From: JAABVY01 sp964627935
GTDB taxonomy: Bacteria > Zixibacteria > MSB-5A5 > JAABVY01
Assembly (NCBI GenBank): GCA_964627935.1
Contig: CAZVLB010000013.1
Span: 87,437-151,436, forward strand
Direction of reading: 5' to 3'
Length of the DNA: 64,000 bases
The translations under genes were made by a program, and so were the position numbers. The notes under the pieces are model-generated. The model was not told the DNA's origin and searched no databases. It saw nothing but the letters and a program-made list of their open reading frames with translations. Positions 45,798 to 54,398 of this stretch are shown here, piece after piece; the first letter of the stretch is position 1, and the number at the start of each line of letters is the position of its first letter.

Positions 45798-46769
45798 TTG
45801 ACAGGTTCAAATCTGACCTCAGAATTTTTTGGAGCCCTGGTTAGCCTTGCCGAGGCGTCAAATAGGGCAAACTTAGGCCATAGCTACTGGGGCTGGTGGG
45901 TTTTCGACACGAATTGTCTATCTGAAATTATAAAACAAAAGCAAAATGGCAAAAAGCAGCAAGTTTTTGACTTTTTAGAAAATAGACCAGTTCTTATAAG
46001 TCTTGAAAATATTATTGAATTGGCCAAAAGACCAGATCTGTTGTCAGATCTTCAGTCAGCGATGCAGTCGGCATATTTGTTTATTTTATATGATCCCTTA
46101 GCTTTGTGGAAATTTGAAATAGAAAGAAGCTTTGGATCAAAGGACACCATAGAAGATTTCTTTAGCATAACGGGGATAAAGTACTTGTCACGATATGAAA
46201 GCAATTGCCCCTTTAAGGGAAGCTCGTTGATGGTAGAGATTATAAAATCCAATAAGTTAGTTGATAAGGTTTATAAGCCTAGGGTGTTGCAGTTGATAAG
46301 CCGAAAATCTGTAAAGCATGAACCATATCTTCAAGCGGTTCATAGAATTAACGAATGGGTTAAAGGCAATTGCCCAAAAGAAATTTCAATTGCCGATGTT
46401 TTGCCTTCTCTTTTTCAGTCCTTTTTTTCATTTTTTTACACTCAATATTATTGGTATAAAAAACAGCCAAATACGAGAATTAGGACAAATGATTTTGCCG
46501 ATATTTCCTTTTCACTAATTAGTCCCTATTGTGAAAGATTATATTGCGAAAGAAGATTGGCACATGTTTTGGAACAGGTAAAGAAAACGAACATCCCATC
46601 TCATGGAGATATAGCTAAGATTTTAGAGAAAGAAAAGCGGATTGATAGAGGATTTATGAATTACTTGAAAAATAATTTGAGTACATTCCATTCTAATGAC
46701 TCTATCTTAAATAACCTTAGAATATATCGAATCGCTGATTTACGGGACCATATTCAGTGTACAAATTAG
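45798..46769 (+). CDS. PIN-like domain protein of an A+T-rich accessory patch
   Basis: 323 residues from TTG at 45798, with AGAAGGA eight bases upstream. WWVFDTNCLSEIIKQ near residue 33-47 gives the first PIN-type acidic residue (VFDTN). LENIIELAKRP (about 70-80) offers the second acidic position. RTNDFADISFSLISPYCERL (about 234-253) with a following YCERRLAHVLEQ matches the late D..D and PYCD...E pattern of bacterial PIN proteins. The middle (about 90-225) is helical and has no recognised domain. PIN proteins are metal-dependent ribonucleases, often toxins. Codon use and base composition are visibly more A+T-rich than the neighbours, and it sits 94 bp after tRNA-Leu, suggesting transfer. No antitoxin partner is evident. 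Confidence 0.6.
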   Translation: MTGSNLTSEFFGALVSLAEASNRANLGHSYWGWWVFDTNCLSEIIKQKQNGKKQQVFDFLENRPVLISLENIIELAKRPDLLSDLQSAMQSAYLFILYDPLALWKFEIERSFGSKDTIEDFFSITGIKYLSRYESNCPFKGSSLMVEIIKSNKLVDKVYKPRVLQLISRKSVKHEPYLQAVHRINEWVKGNCPKEISIADVLPSLFQSFFSFFYTQYYWYKKQPNTRIRTNDFADISFSLISPYCERLYCERRLAHVLEQVKKTNIPSHGDIAKILEKEKRIDRGFMNYLKNNLSTFHSNDSILNNLRIYRIADLRDHIQCTN

Positions 46770-46878
46770 CTTTCAGTTTTAGGCGGAGTTGGTCTTTAGT
46801 TATATGCTCTTTTGACGATATGTTGATCCATCGCTACCCTCAATCAGATCAAGACATATCTCATAGTTAATAATTTTA

Positions 46879-46906
46879 TTGACATTATTATTCGGATCGC
46901 TATATT
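46879..46906 (+). promoter_or_regulatory. Promoter candidate for a small RNA
   Basis: TTGACA (46879-46884), 16 bp, TATATT (46901-46906). No gene with a ribosome site follows before the terminator at 47040. Confidence 0.45.
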
Positions 46907-46911
46907 TAAAT

Positions 46912-47072
46912 AGCACATCATGTTTGTTTTGACATATGCGAATTGGCATCAGGGGGACAATGCCGGTTAGTGCGGTTTGCAGGCTGTTTGAAATATGGCC
47001 GGGCCTGGATAGATTCCGGGTTTGGCTCGTTAACGGACGGCCCGTCTTATGTAATGTAAGGCGGGCTTTTTT
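46912..47072 (+). ncRNA. Candidate small RNA (~160 nt), family not recognised
   Basis: Bounded by a near-consensus promoter and a strong terminator. Between them are possible hairpins GGCAT...ATGCC (46953-46974 area) and CCTGG...CCGGG (47005-47020 area). The only ATG frames inside are 16 codons, or one that runs through the terminator. It could be a regulatory RNA, or simply the 3' end of the PIN-like gene's transcript. Confidence 0.35.
47040..47072 (+). terminator. Strong Rho-independent terminator
   Basis: Ten-pair stem GCCCGTCTTA (47040-47049) / TAAGGCGGGC (47057-47066) with one G-T pair, a 7-base loop, and six T at 47067-47072. Confidence 0.85.
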
Positions 47073-47205
47073 ATGTTTGAGCCGAAAATAAGCCAACTGT
47101 CGGGCCGATAATAAATTATACGCAACCCGAAGCAAAAACTCTATCTTTTAACAAATTAGCCCTTGTGCGGATGCGTAATTTTATGTAGGATAACCGATTG
47201 AAGCC

Positions 47206-47233
47206 TTGACAAATATCAACATTAAAGTAGATT
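47206..47233 (+). promoter_or_regulatory. Promoter of the C10 protease gene
   Basis: TTGACA (47206-47211), 16 bp, TAGATT (47228-47233). GGAGG at 47285-47289 is the ribosome site for TTG at 47297. Confidence 0.55.
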
Positions 47234-47296
47234 ATAACAAGACATGCGTAACTACTTCGTACTCCTGTACTACCGCCCGAAATTGGAGGTGTAAAA

Positions 47297-49600
47297 TTGC
47301 ATAAGCTTATCATCGAAAAGGGAACCCGCAGCGCATTTTTATTTTCATTTATAATTTTAATCACCGCATTCCTGATCCCGAATCTTCAGGCCGAGACTGC
47401 ATCCAAACAGGAAATGGATAACGCCGCCGCCAACTGGCTGGAGGTGATGCTGTTCGAGAAAGGCACCTGGGCCGAGGATATCCGTCCCGAAATCCGCGAA
47501 AGCCATGATATCCTGGTTGAGGGCCGTCTGGTAGGACGTCTCTACCTGATCGATCCGCAGGGTTATATCGTGGTGCCGGTCCTGAAGGAGCTTCCGCCGG
47601 TTAAGCTGTATTCAGACGAAACCGAGATTTATGTCTCCGAGGACGGCGGTATGATGGAGCTGATCCGGGATGTGCTCAAAGACAGGACAGATTATTTTAT
47701 TCAGGAATATGGAAGCCTCGAAGCAGAGCAGACCGACAAGGAAGGCAATCCTCATCGGGCCATGTGGGATACATATGCTCTGCCCACATCGGAATTCATG
47801 ATGAACCTGGGCAAATCAAGTATGGCCGAGGGTGACCGTCTGCTTTATCCCAATACCTGGCATCAGGGCTATCCCTACGATCTGTATTGCCCGCAGGAGA
47901 GTTCGGGATGTCAGACTGTGGTGGGATGTGTGGCCACGGCCGCCACGCAGATCATGCATTACTGGCAATGGCCCCCGGCCGGTGTCGGTTCGCACAGCTA
48001 CTGGTGGAATGGCGAACAGCTTACAGCCGATTTCTCCGATCCCTACGATTGGGACAATATGCCCTATTCATGCAACAGCGGATGCACCTCCGATCAGAAG
48101 TATGCATTGGCGGAACTGGCCTATGAGGTCGGCGTGGCCCATGAAATGGATTACGGCTGTGACGGTTCCGGAACATGGCCCTCGATTTATGTCTGGAAGA
48201 CTTATTTCCGTTACGATGAGTCGATTGCCTCCGCCAACCGCAGCAGCTACACGGCGCAGTCATGGTTTGACCTGATTACAAGCGAGATCGAGGCGGGTCG
48301 TCCGATGCCCTACATTATCCCGACACATGCCATAGCTTTAGACGGCTGGCGCGTATACGGCGGATACAATCAGGTGCACATGAATTACGGTTGGGGTGGA
48401 TACAAAAACGGCTGGTATACGGTTGACAATCTGTATTATCCCGGCGGACCCGGCAATGAGTATATGTTTGTTAATGTACAGCCGATCCAGGATGCCGACG
48501 AGGACGGCTGGCTCAATGATGAAGATAACTGTATGGTGGATTATAATCCCGGCCAGGAAGATATCGACAATGACGGCGTCGGGGATATCTGTGATAACTG
48601 TGTCAATGATGCCAATTCCGATCAGAGCGATGTCGATTTTGACGGCATGGGCGATATGTGCGACCCGGATGCGGATGATGACGGATTTTTGAACGAGAAC
48701 GACAATTGCTGGCTGGTCGGCAATGTGGGGCAGGATGATGATGATGGCGATGGTGTCGGCAATGCCTGCGACAATTGCCCGGATACACCCAATCCGGATC
48801 AGGGCGATGTCAATGGTGATGGTGTTGGTGATGCCTGCGACGGAGAGGTCCATATCACCGGCGACGAACCGCCCAACGGATTATACAGCTACGAATATTT
48901 CTATCAGCTCGAAGGCGTAGGTGGCACTCCGCCCTATCACTGGTCGCTCGTTTTCGGCGCCCAGATCCCGTATGGCTGTACATTCAACGGCGATACACTG
49001 GGCACGATTTCCGGGATACCGAATTATGCCTCGACCTTTGTGTTTAAAGTGCAGATGATGGATGAAAGCGATCCGCCACTGGTCGACACCGGGATTTTTG
49101 TGATCACAATAGAGACGCCGGATTCGATTTGTTTCGACAGCGATGGTGATGGTTACGGTGATGCGGGTCATTCCGATAATGATTGTCCCCTGGATAACTG
49201 CCCGGAGGCCTATAATCCCTCACAGGATGATACGGATTCCGATGGCCTGGGCAATCCCTGTGATCCCTGTCCCGATGAGGCCGAGAATGATGCCGATGGT
49301 GATGGATACTGCGCCAGCGAGGATAACTGCCCGGAGACATATAATCCCGATCAAACAGATACCGATGGCGACGGTATCGGGGATGCCTGCGCATTTATGT
49401 GCGGTGATGCCAACAAAGATCAGCAATGCAATGTCAGTGATGCGGTCTGGATCATCAACTATGTCTTTGTTGGTGGTGATGCGCCCGATCCGATTGAGGC
49501 GGGTAATGTCAATTGCGACGCCGATGTCAATGTCAGCGATGCGGTCTGGATCATCAACTATGTTTTCACATCCGGCTCCGCGCCATGCGATTGTGAATAA
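47297..49600 (+). CDS. Secreted C10 (streptopain-like) cysteine protease with thrombospondin type 3 repeats and dockerin-like end
   Basis: 767 residues from TTG at 47297, fixed by GGAGG seven bases upstream. The signal peptide ends near residue 33 (FIILITAFLIPNLQAETA). The propeptide is followed by the C10 domain with Cys211 in TVVGCVATAATQIMHYWQW and His344 in PTHAIALDGWRVYGG, then YNQVHMNYGWGGYKNGWY. Residues ~395-515 and ~615-695 are Asp-rich type 3 repeats (DNDGVGDICDNC, DGDGVGNACDNCP) split by an Ig/cadherin-like domain (~520-610, GTPPYHWSLVFG). The last ~65 residues are a dockerin-like pair (CGDANKDQQCNVSDAVWIIN, NCDADVNVSDAVWIINYVF), close to that of the C25 protease. Calcium binding is expected. 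Confidence 0.93.
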   Translation: MHKLIIEKGTRSAFLFSFIILITAFLIPNLQAETASKQEMDNAAANWLEVMLFEKGTWAEDIRPEIRESHDILVEGRLVGRLYLIDPQGYIVVPVLKELPPVKLYSDETEIYVSEDGGMMELIRDVLKDRTDYFIQEYGSLEAEQTDKEGNPHRAMWDTYALPTSEFMMNLGKSSMAEGDRLLYPNTWHQGYPYDLYCPQESSGCQTVVGCVATAATQIMHYWQWPPAGVGSHSYWWNGEQLTADFSDPYDWDNMPYSCNSGCTSDQKYALAELAYEVGVAHEMDYGCDGSGTWPSIYVWKTYFRYDESIASANRSSYTAQSWFDLITSEIEAGRPMPYIIPTHAIALDGWRVYGGYNQVHMNYGWGGYKNGWYTVDNLYYPGGPGNEYMFVNVQPIQDADEDGWLNDEDNCMVDYNPGQEDIDNDGVGDICDNCVNDANSDQSDVDFDGMGDMCDPDADDDGFLNENDNCWLVGNVGQDDDDGDGVGNACDNCPDTPNPDQGDVNGDGVGDACDGEVHITGDEPPNGLYSYEYFYQLEGVGGTPPYHWSLVFGAQIPYGCTFNGDTLGTISGIPNYASTFVFKVQMMDESDPPLVDTGIFVITIETPDSICFDSDGDGYGDAGHSDNDCPLDNCPEAYNPSQDDTDSDGLGNPCDPCPDEAENDADGDGYCASEDNCPETYNPDQTDTDGDGIGDACAFMCGDANKDQQCNVSDAVWIINYVFVGGDAPDPIEAGNVNCDADVNVSDAVWIINYVFTSGSAPCDCE

Positions 49601-49619
49601 AAACAGACTATCAATAGAA

Positions 49620-49655
49620 AAAGCCCCGCCTGTATGAGCGGGGCTTTATTTTTTG
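49620..49655 (+). terminator. Terminator after the C10 protease, facing sixA
   Basis: Ten-pair stem AAAGCCCCGC (49620-49629) / GCGGGGCTTT (49638-49647), an 8-base loop, then ATTTTTT. An A-rich left flank could let it also end the convergent sixA transcript. Confidence 0.85.
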
Positions 49656-49667
49656 CCATAATTTTTT

Positions 49668-50129
49668 TTAGTTCAACATCCAGGGGCTGAGGGTCCATTT
49701 ATGTTCCCATCCGCCGCCATTTTGTTTGCTCAGGCAGACAATTGTGGCCGCCTTGAAATCGATATCCTTGTTATTGAATTTCTCGCCCAGAAGATGTTCG
49801 GCCAGGTTGGCCATGAAGGGCAGATGTCCCACCAGCATTATATCATCATTGGTGCCTGACAATTTTTCATCCCAGACTTGCGGAGGATCCATGGGATCCA
49901 GGTCCTCAGCTGTTATCAGGCCCTCGGTTGGATTTATGAACCTGGAGATAATTTCGGCTGTCTGACGGGCGCGCGTTTTGCCGCTGTGATAGATAACCGA
50001 GACTTGCTGTATCTCTTTGTATTTTAGATGATTGGCGGTCAGCTTTATCTCTTCGCGGCCCTCCGGGCTGAGGGATTTTTCGGGATTGTGCTTGTCATAG
50101 CTTGCATGTCGAACGAGGTACAGATTCAT
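49668..50129 (-). CDS. sixA: SixA-type phosphohistidine phosphatase
   Basis: 153 residues from ATG at 50129, with GAGG six bases before it; GTG at 50141 is in frame but overlaps that site. The histidine-phosphatase signature LVRHASYDKH is at the N-terminus, SGKTRARQTAEII follows at ~50, and the second catalytic His is in IMLVGHLPFMANLAEHL. SixA removes phosphate from histidine in phosphotransfer proteins. Convergent with the C10 protease. Confidence 0.9.
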   Translation of the reverse strand: MNLYLVRHASYDKHNPEKSLSPEGREEIKLTANHLKYKEIQQVSVIYHSGKTRARQTAEIISRFINPTEGLITAEDLDPMDPPQVWDEKLSGTNDDIMLVGHLPFMANLAEHLLGEKFNNKDIDFKAATIVCLSKQNGGGWEHKWTLSPWMLN

Positions 50130-50341
50130 CGAATTCCTCACATTATCAATGTTACCGTCCTTTAAAATTCAGATATAAATATAATTTTCGATTCAAATAA
50201 TCAAGCTTAATCGTATAATGGAAATACGTATTTATCACGATAATAGATAGGTAAAAGGAGCTGCCGGGCGATGAAAAAGGCATCCCGTGGCTGATTTTTA
50301 TAGCAAAATATCGATTTGACATTATAAAACAATTTAAGATA

Positions 50342-50368
50342 TTGACAAATCGCCGCAAATAGTATAAG
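50342..50368 (+). promoter_or_regulatory. Promoter candidate for the yicC-gmk-rpoZ-topA operon
   Basis: TTGACA (50342-50347) with TATAAG (50363-50368) at a short 15-bp spacing. A second TTGACA lies at 50316-50321 without a clear -10. Confidence 0.4.
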
Positions 50369-50393
50369 CTTTTGCCCTTTGAAAGGTGCCCCT

Positions 50394-51275
50394 ATGATTT
50401 ATTCAATGACCGGCTATGGACGGGCCGAAGTTGAAAATAACGGTCGCAAAATCACGATCGAGATAAACTCACTGAATAATCGCTACTGCGAAATCCTGAT
50501 CCGTCTGCCCAAGGCGATATCCCATTTCGAGTCCGGATTCAAGGAAATTATCGGCCAAAGAGTGAAGCGCGGCAAGGTGCTGGTGAGTATCTCTGTTGAG
50601 GAATCGCAGGAAATGCTGGCCTCGCGGCTTGAGCTAAATCATGAAACGGCTGAGGTTTATTACAGGATATTCAAGGACCTAAAAAAAGAGTTTGATCTTT
50701 CGGGAGATCTGGAAATCGGCCATTTCGCCATGCTGCAGGATTTAATCAAGCCGGCCGAGAATTCCATCGACGAGAAATCCCTGAAACAGGAAATCACGGA
50801 ATGCCTGCATCTGGCGCTGGATGATTTCATGCAGATGCGTGCCCGTGAGGGCGAAAGCCTGATGAAGGATATCGTATCGCATATAGATAAAATCGAGCAA
50901 TCGGTTCTTCATTCGGAAAGTTCGGCGCAGGAAAATATTGCCCTATATAATGAGAAGCTTCGCGCCCGGATCAAGGAGATGATTGGCGATATGTCGGTTT
51001 CCGAGGAGATGATCGCCAATGAGGCGGCCCTGGTCGCGGATAAATCGGATATTACTGAAGAATGTGTGCGCATCAAGAGCCATCTGCAGATGTTCCGGGA
51101 TGCGTACCACTCGGATGTGCCGGTGGGCAAGAAGATGAATTTTATTTTACAGGAATTGTACCGTGAGGCAAACACAATCGGCTCCAAATCGATTTCCTCA
51201 GAAATTTCTCATAAAGTAATATTAATGAAGGAAGAAATCGAAAAGGTACGGGAACAGATACAGAACCTGGAATAG
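50394..51275 (+). CDS. yicC: YicC/YloC-family endoribonuclease
   Basis: 293 residues. ATG at 50394 gives the family N-terminus MIYSMTGYGRAEV and has AAAGG upstream; TTG at 50379 is an in-frame alternative overlapping that site. The N-domain has EINSLNNRYCEILIRLP and the C-domain (DUF1732) has ECVRIKSHLQMFRDAYHSD, GKKMNFILQELYREANTIGS and KVILMKEEIEKVREQIQNLE. E. coli YicC is a ribonuclease acting on small RNA. gmk starts directly after its stop. Confidence 0.94.
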   Translation: MIYSMTGYGRAEVENNGRKITIEINSLNNRYCEILIRLPKAISHFESGFKEIIGQRVKRGKVLVSISVEESQEMLASRLELNHETAEVYYRIFKDLKKEFDLSGDLEIGHFAMLQDLIKPAENSIDEKSLKQEITECLHLALDDFMQMRAREGESLMKDIVSHIDKIEQSVLHSESSAQENIALYNEKLRARIKEMIGDMSVSEEMIANEAALVADKSDITEECVRIKSHLQMFRDAYHSDVPVGKKMNFILQELYREANTIGSKSISSEISHKVILMKEEIEKVREQIQNLE

Positions 51276-51890
51276 ATGCCGGAAAGCGAGAGATACATAA
51301 AGGGGCCCATGCTGGTGGTCATATCCGCGCCCTCGGGAGCGGGCAAGACCAGTATTTGCAGGGAACTTGTCAGCCGCCATGCCAATATAAATATGTCGAT
51401 ATCGGCCACCACCCGTCCACGTGCCAGGGGCGAACGAAACGGCCGCGACTATTACTTTCTGGATAAAAAAGATTTTGAAACAAAAATTAAAGAGGGATGG
51501 TTCGTTGAATACGCGCGGGTCTTTGATCATTACTACGGCACTCCCCAAATGGAGGTCGATAAAAATATCTCGCGCGGAAATGTGATCCTGTTCGATATCG
51601 ATGTACAGGGTGGCGAAACGATTATGGGAACTTATCCCGATGCTGTAACTATATTTATAATGCCTCCTTCAATGGATGAGCTCAAGCATCGCCTGAAGTT
51701 ACGCAAGCGCGACACTCAGGAAGAAATAAACAAAAGGCTGGGCCATGCGTTAAGGGAAATTGAATACAGGACGAAATATGATTACACGGTTGTTAATAAA
51801 GACCTGGAGCAAGCGATAAGCCGGATGGAGTCGATATTGGAAGCCGAATCTCTGCGTTCCGGTCGCTTCAAAGCAAAGGAGTTCAAATAG
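51276..51890 (+). CDS. gmk: Guanylate kinase
   Basis: 204 residues with P-loop SAPSGAGKTSICRELV, the GMP-binding SATTRPRARGERNGRDYYFL and LFDIDVQGGETIM. It converts GMP to GDP. The yicC-gmk-rpoZ order is widespread, and its start abuts the yicC stop. Confidence 0.97.
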   Translation: MPESERYIKGPMLVVISAPSGAGKTSICRELVSRHANINMSISATTRPRARGERNGRDYYFLDKKDFETKIKEGWFVEYARVFDHYYGTPQMEVDKNISRGNVILFDIDVQGGETIMGTYPDAVTIFIMPPSMDELKHRLKLRKRDTQEEINKRLGHALREIEYRTKYDYTVVNKDLEQAISRMESILEAESLRSGRFKAKEFK

Positions 51891-51892
51891 TT

Positions 51893-52120
51893 ATGGGAGG
51901 AAAACACAAATATCAAAACCTCGATCTGGTTGATCAGAAGATGAACAACCGCTATGAGTCGGTGATTGTGGCCGCCAAACGGGCCCGTCAGATCAACTCG
52001 GATCGTCTGGCAAGATTGGAACTTATGCCGGAAAACGAAGATATTGACATTGATCCTCGCAAGGTGACAACCAGGGCAATTGAAGAATTAATCGAGGGGA
52101 AAATCGATTTTGAGCGCTAA
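51893..52120 (+). CDS. rpoZ: RNA polymerase omega subunit
   Basis: 75 residues: LVDQKMNNRYESVIVAAKRA is the core of omega, and VTTRAIEELIEGKIDF is the usual C-terminus. It helps beta-prime folding. It overlaps topA by 11 bases. Confidence 0.92.
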   Translation: MGGKHKYQNLDLVDQKMNNRYESVIVAAKRARQINSDRLARLELMPENEDIDIDPRKVTTRAIEELIEGKIDFER

Positions 52121-54398
52121 AACAAAGAAATCAAACACCAATCTATTAGTGGTGGAGTCACCCACCAAGACCAAGACGCTAAAAAAGTTTCTGGGTAGAA
52201 ATTACAAGATTATGGCCACCAAGGGCCATATTATAGACCTGCCCAAAAGCAAGCTGGGTGTCGATATCGAAAACGATTTCGAACCGCAGTATCTGGTAAT
52301 CAGGGGCAAGAAGTCGGTCATCGATGAGATCGCCAAAGAGGCCAAGAAGGCCGGCAAGGTGTATCTTGCGCCTGATCCGGATCGCGAGGGCGAGGCCATA
52401 GCCCAGCATCTCTATAGCCGTCTTAAAGATCATAATGATAATATCTATCGCATAACCTACAATGAATTGACCAAGGATGCGGTCAAACGGGCATTGAAAG
52501 AGGCCGGCCAGATCGATTCGGATAAGGTCATGGCCCAGCAGGCCCGCAGGATTCTGGATCGGCTGGTAGGCTACAAGGTCTCGCCGATTCTGTGGAAGAC
52601 CGTGTTGCGCGGTTTGTCCGCCGGACGAGTGCAGTCGGTGGCATTGAAGATCATTTCCGAACGTGAAGCGGAAATAGAGAAATTCGAGCCAAAGGAATAC
52701 TGGAAGATCAAGGCTGAGCTGGCGACTGAAAAAGGTGATAAATTCTATGCCATGCTGGCCAAGATCAATGGCCAGGATTTTGAGATAGGCGATCAGGAGC
52801 AGGCTGAAAAGGCCTGCACTGAAATTCGCGATGCAGAGTTTTCGGTAAGCGAAGTAAAGAAGGAACGCAAAAAGCGCAATCCTCTTCCGCCATTTATTAC
52901 ATCAACTCTTCAGCAGGATGCCTCCAACCGCCTGCGTTTCGCACCGCAGAAGACAATGTATATCGCCCAGGAGCTGTATGAGGGTATTGACCTTGGCAAG
53001 GAGGGCGCGGCAGGCCTGATTACATACATGCGTACCGACTCGGTGCGAATATCGGAAGAAGCGCTGGGACAGGCCCGTGAGTTCATTCAAGCAAAATTTG
53101 GTGATAAGTATCTTCCCGATGGGCCGCGCAGATTCAAGAGCAAGAAATCGGCCCAGGATGCTCACGAGGCGATCCGTCCGACATCACTCCAGTATCATCC
53201 GGATGAGGTCAAAAAGTACCTGAGCCGTGACCAGTACCGTCTCTACACTCTCATTTTCAACCGTTTTGTCGCTTCGCAGATGGTACCGGCTGAATATGAC
53301 AATTTATCTGTTGATATAAAGGCCGGCGACTATCTGTTCCGCTCCACCAGCTCACAGATCGCCTTTGACGGTTTCCTGAAAATCTATCAGTATCAGAAAA
53401 ACGGCAATGGCAAAAATGGTGATGATGATTCGCAGGTGCTTCCGGAACTCAGGGAAGGCGATAAGCTGACTCTCGAGGAACTGATTCCCAGCCAGCATTT
53501 CACCAAACCGCCCTCGCGATTTTCCGAGGCCAGCCTGGTACGCGAACTGGAGCAGAACGGCATCGGTCGTCCCTCGACATATGCGCAGATCATTCATACT
53601 TTGAAGAACCGCAAATATGTCAAGAGCGAGAAGCGTGTGCTGATCCCGACCGAGCTGGGTCGTACGGTCAATGATATCCTGATGGAGCATTTCCCGCATA
53701 TCTTCAATATCAAGTTCACCGCGCATATGGAGGATGAGCTGGATAAGGTCGAAGAGGGCAAGGATGACTGGGTTGGTGTGTTGCGTGAGTTTTATGCACC
53801 GCTTTCAAAAAGCATAGATGAGGTCACTCCCAAGCTGAAAAAAATCAAGGAATCATTGCAGGAGGATGCCGGGCAGGAATGCGAAAAATGCGGTTCGGCC
53901 ATGGTCGTCAAATGGGGCCGTAACGGCAAGTTCCTGGCCTGCAGCAACTATCCCGAATGCAGGAACACCAAGCCGTTGAATGGCGAGGATGGTATCGAGG
54001 AGCTGGATCGTGAATGTCCCAAGTGCGGCAACAAGCTTGTTGTGCGCAGTGGACGATTCGGACGCTTTATCGCCTGCAGCAGTTATCCCGACTGCGATTA
54101 TACCGAGGCGATATCGACCGGCGTGAAATGTCCCCGCGAGGGATGTGATGGTGTGCTGGTCGAAAAACGATCCCGTCGCGGCAAGCAGTTCTTCGGATGT
54201 TCCAATTATCCCAAGTGCGATTATGCTGTCTGGAACAGGCCGGTAGAAAAGAAATGCCCGTCCTGCGAACATTATTTCATGCTCGAGAAAAATACCAAAA
54301 AAGACGGCTTGCATTATAAATGCCCTGAATGTAACTTTGTACTCAAAGAAGAAGAGGAAGAACAAGCGGCCGAAAGGCTTGAGAATGCCGTTAAATAA
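52110..54398 (+). CDS. topA: DNA topoisomerase I
   Basis: 762 residues from TTG at 52110 inside the end of rpoZ. The Toprim domain has LVVESPTKTKTLKKFLG and LAPDPDREGEAIAQHL. The active tyrosine is Tyr306 in GLITYMRTDSVRIS. ARRILDRLVGYKVSPILWK and EQNGIGRPSTYAQIIHTL are conserved. The C-terminus carries three topoisomerase zinc fingers (CEKCGS...CSNYPEC, CPKCGN...CSSYPDC, and a CPREGCDG...CSNYPKC) and a last CPSCEHY...CPECN ribbon. It relaxes negative supercoils. xerC overlaps its end. Confidence 0.97.
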   Translation: MSAKTKKSNTNLLVVESPTKTKTLKKFLGRNYKIMATKGHIIDLPKSKLGVDIENDFEPQYLVIRGKKSVIDEIAKEAKKAGKVYLAPDPDREGEAIAQHLYSRLKDHNDNIYRITYNELTKDAVKRALKEAGQIDSDKVMAQQARRILDRLVGYKVSPILWKTVLRGLSAGRVQSVALKIISEREAEIEKFEPKEYWKIKAELATEKGDKFYAMLAKINGQDFEIGDQEQAEKACTEIRDAEFSVSEVKKERKKRNPLPPFITSTLQQDASNRLRFAPQKTMYIAQELYEGIDLGKEGAAGLITYMRTDSVRISEEALGQAREFIQAKFGDKYLPDGPRRFKSKKSAQDAHEAIRPTSLQYHPDEVKKYLSRDQYRLYTLIFNRFVASQMVPAEYDNLSVDIKAGDYLFRSTSSQIAFDGFLKIYQYQKNGNGKNGDDDSQVLPELREGDKLTLEELIPSQHFTKPPSRFSEASLVRELEQNGIGRPSTYAQIIHTLKNRKYVKSEKRVLIPTELGRTVNDILMEHFPHIFNIKFTAHMEDELDKVEEGKDDWVGVLREFYAPLSKSIDEVTPKLKKIKESLQEDAGQECEKCGSAMVVKWGRNGKFLACSNYPECRNTKPLNGEDGIEELDRECPKCGNKLVVRSGRFGRFIACSSYPDCDYTEAISTGVKCPREGCDGVLVEKRSRRGKQFFGCSNYPKCDYAVWNRPVEKKCPSCEHYFMLEKNTKKDGLHYKCPECNFVLKEEEEEQAAERLENAVK

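Larger units (their letters stand above)
46770..47296. other. Intergenic region downstream of the PIN-like gene
   Basis: 527 bases. It contains a promoter-like pair (46879-46906), a hairpin-rich stretch ending in a strong terminator (47040-47072), A+T-rich sequence, and the promoter of the C10 protease (47206-47233). A 111-codon minus-strand frame (46800-47135) covers the terminator; its C-terminal 45 codons look somewhat protein-like and could be a gene remnant, but no family was recognised. Confidence 0.5.

Noticed and set aside
45690..47020. Possible attachment-site repeat between the tRNA-Leu 3' end and 47010-47018
   Set aside because: Only GATTCCGG (8 bases) is shared, too short to claim an integration event; no integrase is present.
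46800..47135. Minus-strand frame of 111 codons downstream of the PIN-like gene
   Set aside because: No ribosome site or family, and it runs across a strong plus-strand terminator hairpin; kept only as a possible remnant.
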